Source of the DNA: CBDCZY01 sp965224745
Lineage (GTDB): Bacteria > Pseudomonadota > Gammaproteobacteria > Methylococcales > Methylomonadaceae
Reading direction: 5' to 3'
Assembly (NCBI GenBank): GCA_965224745.1
Contig: CBDCZY010000004.1
Location: 186,001-250,000, forward strand
DNA length: 64,000 nt
Shown here: one piece after another, positions 9,747 through 18,178 of the stretch
Numbering within the stretch: position 1 is the stretch's first letter
Layout of the letters: every line of letters starts with the position of its first letter
Made by a program: the position numbers and the translations under genes
Notes under the pieces: model-generated
What the model saw: the letters and a program-made list of their open reading frames with translations, nothing else
Told to the model about the DNA's origin: nothing
Database searches by the model: none

Positions 9747-10193
9747 ATTTTTTCATGCTATTACTTTGCTGCCTTATCTGGTTATGTCCAGTAAGTTGAA
9801 AAATGCGCCTGCGAAGTCATGGGTGTTGGGCCATCACTCAGTTAATAGACGCCTATGGCGTAACTCCGTAAGACAGTCGAGTCCTAACCCTAGATCAGCA
9901 CGAGCTTTAAGACTTGAATGCCAGGATAAGGAATCTTAAAAGAGCACTATTCATAAAACCAGCCGAGGTTTTGCATGGGTTGGTAACAGGAGCCGTACGA
10001 ACTGACTTTCTTAAGAAGCTCTAATACCTTCACAAATTTCCGTAATGACCTATGACCTAGTTCATAGGTCATTACGGCAACTCTACGATCTAATAGCTCT
10101 ATGGATGCCGGGTAGGCAATAAACCCTACTTAGAAGGTCTGTCAATGGCCAGGAATATTTTTTCATAGCGTATGCAGATTTGGAGGACAAGGT
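9747..10193. other. Intergenic region upstream of the lipid cluster
   Basis: 447 bp between TPS exoprotein 1 and the HMG-CoA reductase gene. It contains a perfect 16-bp inverted repeat (10040-10077), part of a longer dispersed repeat. A 71-codon frame at 9724-9939 overlaps the end of the exoprotein gene and looks spurious. The ribosome site GGAGG lies at about 10182. Confidence 0.6.
10040..10077. promoter_or_regulatory. 16-bp palindrome, copy A of the dispersed operator-like repeat
   Basis: Two perfect 16-nt arms (10040-10055 and 10062-10077) with a 6-nt spacer. The core CCTATGACCTAGTTCATAGG (10049-10068) ends 125 bp before the GTG of the HMG-CoA reductase gene. On the minus strand the surrounding 65 bp align with the copy at about 30479-30545, including a 'CCATAGAGCTATT' block. 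A terminator is less likely, because no T-run follows and the core recurs upstream of other genes. It may be the site of a dimeric regulator. Confidence 0.55.
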
Positions 10194-13052
10194 GTGAAGT
10201 CTCAAAAGTTGAATATTTCATCTCCAGAACTTCAAGTGGTTTCTGCGAATAAAAAAAGGTTACTCATGGGGATAGCGGTAGAGACTAACAAACACAATAT
10301 TTTCGACGACAAATACAGCGTAACTATTAGCACTAAACTAAATTTCTTCCCTATTACGTTAGATCTTTATGATATTTCTCGCGAGAGCATTAGTGTCCGA
10401 CTTGAAAAAGAGCAAATTAAGCTATTGAGTGATACCGATAGTTTTGAGCATACCAAGTTAATCATTGACGGTGAAGATCAGGGGGAACTTCGTTTCGACT
10501 CGTTTGAAATAGAAGAAGGAGAAAACAAAACCCTTATCGGTAGGTTTAGGGTGAATTCTTGTTCCAGCCGAGCAGTGTTGTGGAAAGCAATTCATTACCA
10601 CCACTCAGTTGATCACATCGCTAAGAATAAATATCAGCAGGAAGGCAAATTATCAAGCGTTCCCGGACGTGGGCTTTATACAGAAAAAGCAAGAAAAACA
10701 CGACTGGATTTCGTTCGCGATCATACCAGGTGCAAACTCAAAAATGTCGAAAACACATCATTTGATCCACAGCAGTTGACAAGCAATATCGAAGCTTTCC
10801 TCGGCTCAGTGGAAGTACCAGTTGGCGTTGCCGGTCCCCTGATAGTTAACGGTCAAAGTGCAAGCGGTAAATTCTATGTTCCTATGGCCACCACTGAAGG
10901 CGCACTGATTTCCTCGGTGACGAGAGGTGCCTACGCAATATCACTAGCCGGTGGCGTTGTCACCCATGTTATTGGGCAGCGTATGCAACGCGTACCGATG
11001 TTTGTTTTCGATGATGTGTCGCAAGCGATGCTGTTTGCACTTTGGATTTCGGATCATTTCGAGGAAGTAAAAGCAGAAACTGCAAAATATTCCAACTACG
11101 CTGAACTGATAGAACTAGAAGCAGATGTACACGGTAATGTGGCTCATGTTCATTTCGTCTATGCAACGGGTGACGCTGCCGGTCAAAATATGACCACAAC
11201 TTGTACTTGGCATGCGAGTCTCTGGGTTATCAAACAAATGAAGTTCTTTTCGGAAATAAACATCCAAAATTTCACGATTGAAGGTGGGCTGTCTAGTGAT
11301 AAAAAGGTTTCTTATAAAAGTTTTATAAGAGGTCGCGGAATAAAAGTAACGGCTGAATGCGTCGTTCCTGCACGAGTTATTACTCGAGTATTAAAAACAA
11401 CGCCTGAACAGTTAAAAGCTATATGGGATCAATATACGATTTGTGCGATTGGTGCCGGTATGGTCGGCATCAATGTCAACGTAGCGAATGTTATTGCAGC
11501 AATGTTTACTGCAACTGGGCAGGACATTGCCTGCGTACATGAAAGTTCGTTAGCCAATACCAGCATAGATGTGACTGAAAATGGCGATCTTTACGCCAAT
11601 ATGGTGTTGCCAGGTATTGTTGCTGGTACCGTAGGTGGTGGTACCAACCTCCCACAACAGCGCGAATGTCTGGAAATGTTAGGCTGTGCTGGTCCAGGTA
11701 ACGCCAGTAAGTTAGCTGAAATTATTGCAGGCTGCAGCCTTGCACTGGACTTGTCAACCTTAGCTGCAGTTGCAGCCGGTCACTTCGCGAAAGCTCATGA
11801 GCGCTTGGGTCGCAACCGAAAAGTTAATCATCTTAAACTGGGGGAGTTTGACACCGAGTTTTTTGACGTTTACTTACGCAAGAGTATCGGCGATCCGACG
11901 ATTCAAACACAGAGTGTTGAAATAATCGAGTCGTATGAAATGGAGGGCAGCATTATTACCGAACTGACATCTCGAAAGTTGAAGAAAACCATCGGATTGT
12001 TTCCATTTCACATCACGTATCAGGATGAAGTGGGTAAAAATAAATTGAAACTAATGGTCAAAATCAAACCGACTTCAGAAGAGGTTTGTGATGCGGGCGC
12101 TCAAATAGCAGGCATGTGTGACAGCCGGTTGGCATCGGAATTTGAAAAGCATAAAAATGAAGTAAGTACTTATCAATGTGACGAGCGGGAATTAGCAATG
12201 TACCGGCAAGACAACCCGCTTTTCTTGCGAAATATGCCACGAATTTACGGTATCTACGAAGACAGTCAGCGGGAAGCTTATGTGGTTGTACAGGAGCTTC
12301 TTGAGAACATGACGTTAATGGATTCTGCAAATGATGTTTCAGGTTGGAAAGAAGAGCACATCAAGGCGGCCATTAAGGGTATAGCAGAATGTCATTCGGT
12401 CTATTATGGAAAAGAGGATGAGGTTAAACAACAGCCATGGATTGGTAACTACCCGACAGCCAAACGTCGACAAAGCCTGACTCGGCTTTATGAGTTACTC
12501 GGTGCTCATGCCCTTGAGGAGTTTCCAGAATGGGTTAGTCAGGACTACATGGATAATTTTCGCACCGTTCTTTATTCTGTCGGGCAATGGTGGCCAGTTA
12601 TCGAGAGCATGTCACGAACGCTTATTCATAATGATTTTAGTCCGCGCAATGTGGCGTTTCGCAATGTCGATGGTGATTTACATCTTTGTGCCTATGACTG
12701 GGAGCTGGCCACTTTACATCTGCCTCAATTCGATCTCGCCGAAATGCTGGCATTTACTTTAGCCCATGGCGTGAGTGCTAAAACTGTTAAGGAACTGGTT
12801 GAGTATCATCGTAAATGCTTAGAGCAGCTAACAGGGGAAGAGATAGATCCATCTCAATGGTGGCAGGGGTTTCGCTTCGCGGTGTGGGATTTCGTTCTAT
12901 CAAAACTCTCATTGTATTTAATGTTACATACCTTTAGGCATTATGAATTCATGGAGCGAGTGTTTAGCAGTGTACAAAGCCTATTTGAAATCGTTGGGAC
13001 TGATATCCAGCAAATAGATTTGCCAGAGGTATCTTCAGTGGCATTGGGATAA
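10194..13052 (+). CDS. Class I HMG-CoA reductase fused to an APH/choline-kinase-like domain
   Basis: 952 residues. Residues 1-140 are a beta-rich domain, possibly PilZ-like. Residues 150-560 are an HMG-CoA reductase with the class I catalytic set: E235 ('ATTEG'), K370 ('SDKK'), D444 ('TGQD') and H535 ('AKAHERLGRN'), plus an NADPH-loop 'GDAAGQNM' at 326-333. Residues 590-930 are an aminoglycoside-phosphotransferase/choline-kinase fold with 'HNDFSPRN' (812-819) and a metal-binding 'DWE' (835-837). The protein should reduce HMG-CoA to mevalonate, and the second domain should phosphorylate a small molecule that cannot be named. The GTG start is supported by GGAGG at about 10182. It is the first gene of an eight-gene run. 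Class I reductases are typical of eukaryotes and archaea and unusual in Gammaproteobacteria. Confidence 0.88.
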   Translation: MKSQKLNISSPELQVVSANKKRLLMGIAVETNKHNIFDDKYSVTISTKLNFFPITLDLYDISRESISVRLEKEQIKLLSDTDSFEHTKLIIDGEDQGELRFDSFEIEEGENKTLIGRFRVNSCSSRAVLWKAIHYHHSVDHIAKNKYQQEGKLSSVPGRGLYTEKARKTRLDFVRDHTRCKLKNVENTSFDPQQLTSNIEAFLGSVEVPVGVAGPLIVNGQSASGKFYVPMATTEGALISSVTRGAYAISLAGGVVTHVIGQRMQRVPMFVFDDVSQAMLFALWISDHFEEVKAETAKYSNYAELIELEADVHGNVAHVHFVYATGDAAGQNMTTTCTWHASLWVIKQMKFFSEINIQNFTIEGGLSSDKKVSYKSFIRGRGIKVTAECVVPARVITRVLKTTPEQLKAIWDQYTICAIGAGMVGINVNVANVIAAMFTATGQDIACVHESSLANTSIDVTENGDLYANMVLPGIVAGTVGGGTNLPQQRECLEMLGCAGPGNASKLAEIIAGCSLALDLSTLAAVAAGHFAKAHERLGRNRKVNHLKLGEFDTEFFDVYLRKSIGDPTIQTQSVEIIESYEMEGSIITELTSRKLKKTIGLFPFHITYQDEVGKNKLKLMVKIKPTSEEVCDAGAQIAGMCDSRLASEFEKHKNEVSTYQCDERELAMYRQDNPLFLRNMPRIYGIYEDSQREAYVVVQELLENMTLMDSANDVSGWKEEHIKAAIKGIAECHSVYYGKEDEVKQQPWIGNYPTAKRRQSLTRLYELLGAHALEEFPEWVSQDYMDNFRTVLYSVGQWWPVIESMSRTLIHNDFSPRNVAFRNVDGDLHLCAYDWELATLHLPQFDLAEMLAFTLAHGVSAKTVKELVEYHRKCLEQLTGEEIDPSQWWQGFRFAVWDFVLSKLSLYLMLHTFRHYEFMERVFSSVQSLFEIVGTDIQQIDLPEVSSVALG

Positions 13053-13054
13053 TC

Positions 13055-14275
13055 ATGACAGCTGAAACGGCAAGAGAAAACAAGCGAAACAACCATCTCA
13101 TCGTCAGCCTTAACTGGGTCGATGTAATCACTTTGTCGGGAATGATTGTTGCGTCATGTTCCCTGGCGGCAATCATTGCGGGTAATTTTTCGTTAGCCCT
13201 CGGTTTGTTGTATTTGGCGGTGCTTTTGGATGCTTTTGATGGCATCTTGGCACGAAAATATAACCTTCAGCGAGACTTTGGTCGCTTTCTTGATGGTTTC
13301 GTTGACGTGTTTGATTATTTAATCGTACCGGCTTTGTTTCTCTATCGGTGGGGGTTTGATGCTTGGTACCAAGGCGTCATATTGATAATCTTTATGATGT
13401 GTGGCATTACGCGGCTGGCGGTGTTTAACGAAGTGGGTAATATTGAAAACGATGAAGGCGAACTAAGCTACTGGGGTGCACCCGTCTTCTGGAGTGCGTT
13501 GGCTCTTGGTCCACTTTACATGCTGAGCTGGGTGGTTGGCCAATCTATTTCAGCAATGGTTTTGATTGCGATTGTTCCGGCATTTTCTATCGCCATGCTG
13601 CACAACGGGCGTTACAAAAAGTTCAAAAATACGAAATTCATATTGGTTGTCTTACTGGGTATGAGTGCAGTATTTTTTCTACAAGCGTTATTGACGAGTG
13701 AAGTTTCAGTCATTGAAGTCAGATCTCTGACTAAACATGCAGTAGTTGCTCTTGTTTCTATTTTACCTATTGTAATCGGCGGGTCTCTACACATGTTGGC
13801 GGTGTCAAAAAGTATCGCCCATGGGCTTGCCAGCAGACCAATAAATACAGGTCTTTTTGGAGTAAATAAAACCTGGCGTGGAGTCGTAATCATGCCAGCA
13901 GCCTGTATTGTTGGATTTTACTGCATTGCTACGATTAGCGCATTACTCATAGGTAGGCCTGTATTCCCTTTCACTGAATATTCCGCTGTCACACTGGGTT
14001 TCGTTACAGGTTTAGCTTATATCATTGGCGAACTGCCAAATTCATATCTGAAGCGTCGTAAGGGAGCCGTACCAGGTGAGCTTCCTGAGAAAAATCGTGG
14101 TTTATTTCTTGTGCTGGATCAAATAGATTCTGTGGCCGCAGTAGTCTTGGTCTATTTACTGATATTTGATTATTCAATCATTACCTGCGTCTTGATAGGT
14201 TTAATGTCAGTGCCGATGACCTATTTTGTCAAAGTTGTCCTCTTTTATTCAGGGCTAAAAAAGACCGCACGGTAA
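13055..14275 (+). CDS. CDP-alcohol phosphatidyltransferase fused to a CDP-archaeol-synthase-like (CarS/DUF46) domain
   Basis: 406 residues, largely membrane-embedded. The N-terminal half carries the complete CDP-alcohol phosphotransferase motif DxxDGxxARx8GxxxDxxxD, at D59, D62-G63, A66-R67, G76, D80 and D84. The C-terminal half (about 235-395) matches the CarS/DUF46 family that makes CDP-archaeol: 'KTWRG' at 272-276, 'GELPNSYLKRRKG' at about 325-337 and 'LDQID' at 354-358. One polypeptide would therefore activate a lipid phosphate with CTP and then exchange CMP for an alcohol headgroup. It starts 2 bp after the reductase gene. The substrate is unknown. Association with a reductase of the mevalonate pathway and a UbiA enzyme hints at an isoprenoid lipid. 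Confidence 0.85.
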   Translation: MTAETARENKRNNHLIVSLNWVDVITLSGMIVASCSLAAIIAGNFSLALGLLYLAVLLDAFDGILARKYNLQRDFGRFLDGFVDVFDYLIVPALFLYRWGFDAWYQGVILIIFMMCGITRLAVFNEVGNIENDEGELSYWGAPVFWSALALGPLYMLSWVVGQSISAMVLIAIVPAFSIAMLHNGRYKKFKNTKFILVVLLGMSAVFFLQALLTSEVSVIEVRSLTKHAVVALVSILPIVIGGSLHMLAVSKSIAHGLASRPINTGLFGVNKTWRGVVIMPAACIVGFYCIATISALLIGRPVFPFTEYSAVTLGFVTGLAYIIGELPNSYLKRRKGAVPGELPEKNRGLFLVLDQIDSVAAVVLVYLLIFDYSIITCVLIGLMSVPMTYFVKVVLFYSGLKKTAR

Positions 14276-14300
14276 CCAAAATAATAGTGAGGAAACCAAT

Positions 14301-16616
14301 ATGTACCGTTTTTATCATCTTATTCTAAATTCTCCCAGGCTAACGATTTTGGCTGTGATGCTCGTCGTGTTTGGTGTGGCCAGCGGTGCAGCTAACCTTT
14401 GGCAAACAATTGATTACAAAGTTTATTATTCAAAAACAGATCCTCTACGTATTGCCCTGGATGATCTGGAGAGTACTTTCACCAAACTAAATAATGCGTT
14501 CATCATTGTGGCGCCAAAGGATGGTGATGTCTTCACTGAGGAGACTCTCAACGTCATCCACGAAATTACCAATGAGGCTTGGCAAGTACCTTATTCTAAC
14601 CGCGTGAGTTCAATCACTAACTATCAGCATACCTACGTTGAACAAGATGATTTAACGGTTAAGTCCATACTCGAAGAACCACAGGTGATACCTCAAAATG
14701 AGATTGTTGCGGCTCGTGATATTTTATTAGCTGAAGAAACACTGGTGGGCCGGCTTATTTCTGATAAGGGTCATGTTACAGCAATTGATGTGGCTTTATC
14801 CCTGCCAGATAACCCGGTTAATGAAACCCGCGAAGTGACTGACTATGTTCGTGACATGCTCGCGCCGATCAAGAAGAACAATCCTGATATAGAGTTTTAT
14901 TTAACAGGTTCGGCATTTGCTGACGAAGTCTTGGCTATCGCTGCGGAAAGAGATCTTGCCTTGCTAATTCCAATAAGCTACGCGATTATTATCGCCCTGT
15001 TAATATTGTTGTTAAGAAGCATTAGCGCAACGCTGGTAACGTTAAGTGTTATCACCCTGTCTATCGTATTTGCCTTCGGTGTCAAAGGATTTTATAACGG
15101 TGCCATTACACCGATAACCTTGTTGACACCCTTTATGATCATGACGATCGCGGTTGCTGATTGTGTTCATCTTTTTGTTTCTATTTTTCAGTTTGAGCGC
15201 TATGGAATGAGCAAACGGCAAGCCGCCGCAGAAGCTTTACGAGTCAATATACAACCCATTTTCTTGACAAGTTTAACCACAGCAGTCGGTTTTCTTTGCT
15301 TAAATTTTTCAGAATCACCTGCCTTAAACGACCTAGGCAACGTTGTGGCATTTGGGGTGAGCGCTGCTTTTGCACTTACCATTACGCTGGTGCCTGCCCT
15401 CTATATGTTGTTCTCCATTAGAACGCCAAAAAGAGTTTTATATGCAACTGGTTTGCTCAATTCGCTAGCAAAAATAGTTATCGGTAATCCTCGTCGTTGC
15501 CTAATATTGATGGTTGTTGCTGGGGGTGTGCTGGCAGTGGGTTTGCCCAGGAACGAAATTAATGAAATTTTCATTGATTTCTTTGATGATTCGTTTGATT
15601 TCCGTGTGTCGAACGAATTTTACGACAACAACTTGTCGGGCTTTCATCGCGCTGAATACTCAATAGGATCTGCCGATGCGGGTGGTGTCAATCAGCCGGA
15701 ATACCTTGGTAATCTGGAGTCCTTTGGTCGATGGTTACGTAAACAACCACAGGTCGCACACGTTTATATTTACACGGATACGATTAAGCGGTTGAATCAA
15801 ACAATGCATAATGACGATGCAGCATTTTATAGGATCCCCTCTAACCGAGAAGAAGCAGCCCAATATTCACTTTTATACGAAACTCAATTACCTTATGGTT
15901 TCAATCTCGGTGACCGCGTATCACATGACAAATCAAAAACCCGGGTAACCGTCAAGCTGTGGCTAACCGATTCTGAGAATATTCTTAAGTTTAATCAATC
16001 AGCGATGACTTGGTTAGAAAAAAACACACCTGAGTACATGCACTCGAAAGGTGTAGGCGTCGATATCATGTTCTCAAAAACCGCGCGTAATAATGTCTCT
16101 GCAATGTACTACGGTACGTTTGCAGCTCTGGCAGCGATTTCTTTGATACTGGTCGTATCGCTACGTTCAGTGACCATCGGCATTACCAGTCTCATTCCCA
16201 ACCTCTTGCCTGCCATAATGGCTTTCGGTCTGTGGGGTCTTCTCTATGGTCGTATTGGTTTAAGCGAATCGGTGGTTGCCAGTTTAACTTTGGGTTTGGT
16301 CGTCGATGATACTGTTCATTTTCTTAATAAATATCTGCGCGGCCGCCGTGAACAGGGTCTCAACGCAGAAGAAGCAGTGCAACATGCTTTCAAAACGGTC
16401 GGTGTAGCATTGATGGTGACTACTACAGTATTTGCAATGGGATTTGGCATATTATCGTTCAGTCATTACTCGTTCAATTCCCATATGGGTGCTCTGACAG
16501 CTATCACGATTACCTTTGCCTTATTAATTGATTTTATTTTGCTACCTGCCTTATTGGTTATTTTCGATATCGGGTCAGTGCATGAAACACCACTGGATAA
16601 AAATGTCCCGGCATGA
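14301..16616 (+). CDS. MMPL/RND-family lipid exporter-like permease
   Basis: 771 residues with the internally duplicated RND layout: one helix, a large periplasmic loop (about 35-210), a five-helix bundle (about 215-370), one helix at about 390, a second loop (about 410-595) and a second bundle (about 600-755). Charged residues inside the helices ('VADCVHLF' and 'VVDDTVHFLNKY') match the proton-relay positions of the MMPL/HpnN-type families. These transporters usually move lipids or hydrophobic products across or out of the inner membrane. Its place inside a lipid-enzyme operon suggests that it exports the product. GAGGAAA precedes the ATG. The ATG of the next gene overlaps its stop. Confidence 0.87.
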   Translation: MYRFYHLILNSPRLTILAVMLVVFGVASGAANLWQTIDYKVYYSKTDPLRIALDDLESTFTKLNNAFIIVAPKDGDVFTEETLNVIHEITNEAWQVPYSNRVSSITNYQHTYVEQDDLTVKSILEEPQVIPQNEIVAARDILLAEETLVGRLISDKGHVTAIDVALSLPDNPVNETREVTDYVRDMLAPIKKNNPDIEFYLTGSAFADEVLAIAAERDLALLIPISYAIIIALLILLLRSISATLVTLSVITLSIVFAFGVKGFYNGAITPITLLTPFMIMTIAVADCVHLFVSIFQFERYGMSKRQAAAEALRVNIQPIFLTSLTTAVGFLCLNFSESPALNDLGNVVAFGVSAAFALTITLVPALYMLFSIRTPKRVLYATGLLNSLAKIVIGNPRRCLILMVVAGGVLAVGLPRNEINEIFIDFFDDSFDFRVSNEFYDNNLSGFHRAEYSIGSADAGGVNQPEYLGNLESFGRWLRKQPQVAHVYIYTDTIKRLNQTMHNDDAAFYRIPSNREEAAQYSLLYETQLPYGFNLGDRVSHDKSKTRVTVKLWLTDSENILKFNQSAMTWLEKNTPEYMHSKGVGVDIMFSKTARNNVSAMYYGTFAALAAISLILVVSLRSVTIGITSLIPNLLPAIMAFGLWGLLYGRIGLSESVVASLTLGLVVDDTVHFLNKYLRGRREQGLNAEEAVQHAFKTVGVALMVTTTVFAMGFGILSFSHYSFNSHMGALTAITITFALLIDFILLPALLVIFDIGSVHETPLDKNVPA

Positions 16617-17350
16617 AGGCGTTGCTTGTTACTTCAGAAGTAACTTTTGTCCCCGATAACTATAATCAACTGGTTGTGGGTCTCGCATGCAATCCATGTA
16701 TTACGGGACTATTGGTGTTACGCAACGGCAGCGTCCGTTTGTTAGGCAGGGCTTTAGGGTTGATGTTAATGGGAGCAAGACAGATCGGAGCCACATTGCT
16801 TTCCAATCAAATGGGCGCCAGCTCCAGAAAACGCGAGCAGGCTTATAACGCGGTTGGTAAGCAGGTTTGGTATGCAAAGACTATCAATGATGCAAGTGTT
16901 GTTTCGCTGGTAAAAGACAATGCAATTGATCTGCTGGTTAACGCCCGCACACGTTTCATGTATCAACAAACAATATTGGATGCACCCCGGCTGGGTTGTA
17001 TTAACATCCATCATGGCTTGCTGCCGGAGCAACGCGGCACTATGTGCGATCTATGGTCAATTTCAGAAAGAATTGTTACCGGCTTCAGTGTTCATAAAAT
17101 GAACAATAAGATTGACGATGGTGAGTTGATTCAAGTAGTGCCAACCAGTGACGGTCATGAAAGCAGCTATCCCGAGTACTTGTTGCGCTCTTCAAAACAG
17201 GAGCGAGATGTACTTACGGGTATTCTGGCTGATATCTCAGAGCGTGACGCGATCTTAGGTAGAACAAATGAACCGGTAGTTAAAGCTTTGCATCGTATGG
17301 ACCCCACGTGGAGACAACTCCATTCCTTTAAAAAAGTGGTGGAAATATGA
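16613..17350 (+). CDS. Formyltransferase-family enzyme
   Basis: 245 residues. The N10-formyl-THF-dependent formyltransferase core (as in PurN, Fmt and ArnA) is recognisable: 'CINIHHGLLPEQRG' with N131 and H133, then 'NNKIDDGELI' with D168/D169, together the Asn-His-Asp catalytic set. It lacks the C-terminal domain of Fmt. It overlaps its neighbours at both ends by 4 bp (ATGA), so it is tightly coupled to the exporter and the hydrolase. It probably formylates an amine on the product or an intermediate. The substrate is not predictable. Confidence 0.8.
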   Translation: MKALLVTSEVTFVPDNYNQLVVGLACNPCITGLLVLRNGSVRLLGRALGLMLMGARQIGATLLSNQMGASSRKREQAYNAVGKQVWYAKTINDASVVSLVKDNAIDLLVNARTRFMYQQTILDAPRLGCINIHHGLLPEQRGTMCDLWSISERIVTGFSVHKMNNKIDDGELIQVVPTSDGHESSYPEYLLRSSKQERDVLTGILADISERDAILGRTNEPVVKALHRMDPTWRQLHSFKKVVEI

Positions 17351-18087
17351 GAAAAGTAGCGGTTTTTCTACATGGTAATCCTGGCGGTTCAATTGATTTT
17401 AGTGAACTCATGCAGCATTTAAGTTTAGGCAGTGATACAGACATATTAATGCACGAACGTCCAAGAGAAGGTGCTTTAATCAGTGATGTCATTAAAGGCC
17501 TGGAAGCAAGAGTCTTTTCCAAAGACTATGATCAGGTTTATGTTATTGCCTATTCGTGGGGCTGTTATCTTGCCGGAGTATGGCTTACCCAAACCGTCGT
17601 ACCTATTGAAAAAATCATTTTTATTTGTCCAACGTTAGTCGCTGAAAATCCAATTAAGCCCATTGTTAATTTATTATCTCGAATGCCGCTATTGGGACCT
17701 TTATTGCTTAAACGCAAGGCTCCCCGGTTGGCAAACGAATTCATCGAAAAATGTTTCAGCCCTCTTAAAGCTAACGTAGTTCAGCACCATAAAATGATGT
17801 CTGAACTGCATAACCCAGCTATCTGGAGAGGGGCCATTGATTACAAATTTCAACAACAAAGTCAGGCTATGCCCAAGCTTGATATGGATGCCGACAGACT
17901 GATAATTGTCAGAGGTCTTGAGGACAAATCAACCACTTGGAGCATTCAAAAACAATGTTTGAACAAGGTGGTTGACCCGTTAGCAAACGCTCAGTTAAAT
18001 GAGATATCGGGAGTAGGTCATGCTCTGATGTGGTCAGATTCGGAGCACGTTGCCGAGTTAATAAATAACGCGGTCGCAGGCGGGTAA
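17347..18087 (+). CDS. Alpha/beta hydrolase
   Basis: 246 residues with an alpha/beta-hydrolase layout: an oxyanion-type 'HGNPGG' near residue 9, a nucleophile elbow 'AYSWGC' with Ser70, and a late 'GVGHAL' with His225. The acidic member is probably in 'IVRGLEDKSTTW' at about 195. It overlaps the formyltransferase by 4 bp and precedes an AMP ligase. It may be a thioesterase or lipid esterase of the pathway. The pairing with an OleC-like ligase recalls OleB/OleC of the olefin/beta-lactone pathway, but the sequence does not clearly belong to the OleB group. Confidence 0.8.
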   Translation: MRKVAVFLHGNPGGSIDFSELMQHLSLGSDTDILMHERPREGALISDVIKGLEARVFSKDYDQVYVIAYSWGCYLAGVWLTQTVVPIEKIIFICPTLVAENPIKPIVNLLSRMPLLGPLLLKRKAPRLANEFIEKCFSPLKANVVQHHKMMSELHNPAIWRGAIDYKFQQQSQAMPKLDMDADRLIIVRGLEDKSTTWSIQKQCLNKVVDPLANAQLNEISGVGHALMWSDSEHVAELINNAVAGG

Positions 18088-18178
18088 CGTCATCGACCAG
18101 TTAGTTCGAATCGGTTATCAAACCGGCAGAAGTAAAGATAACAATGTCGTTTCTTATCCGGATCGGCACCGCGATAGC

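Noticed and set aside
9724..9939. Small plus-strand frame after TPS exoprotein 1
   Set aside because: Overlaps the real stop region in another frame, with no family match or ribosome site.
10040..10077. Palindrome read as a terminator of TPS exoprotein 1
   Set aside because: It is 294 bp beyond the stop, lacks a T-run, and related copies sit upstream of other genes. The operator-like reading is preferred but not proven.
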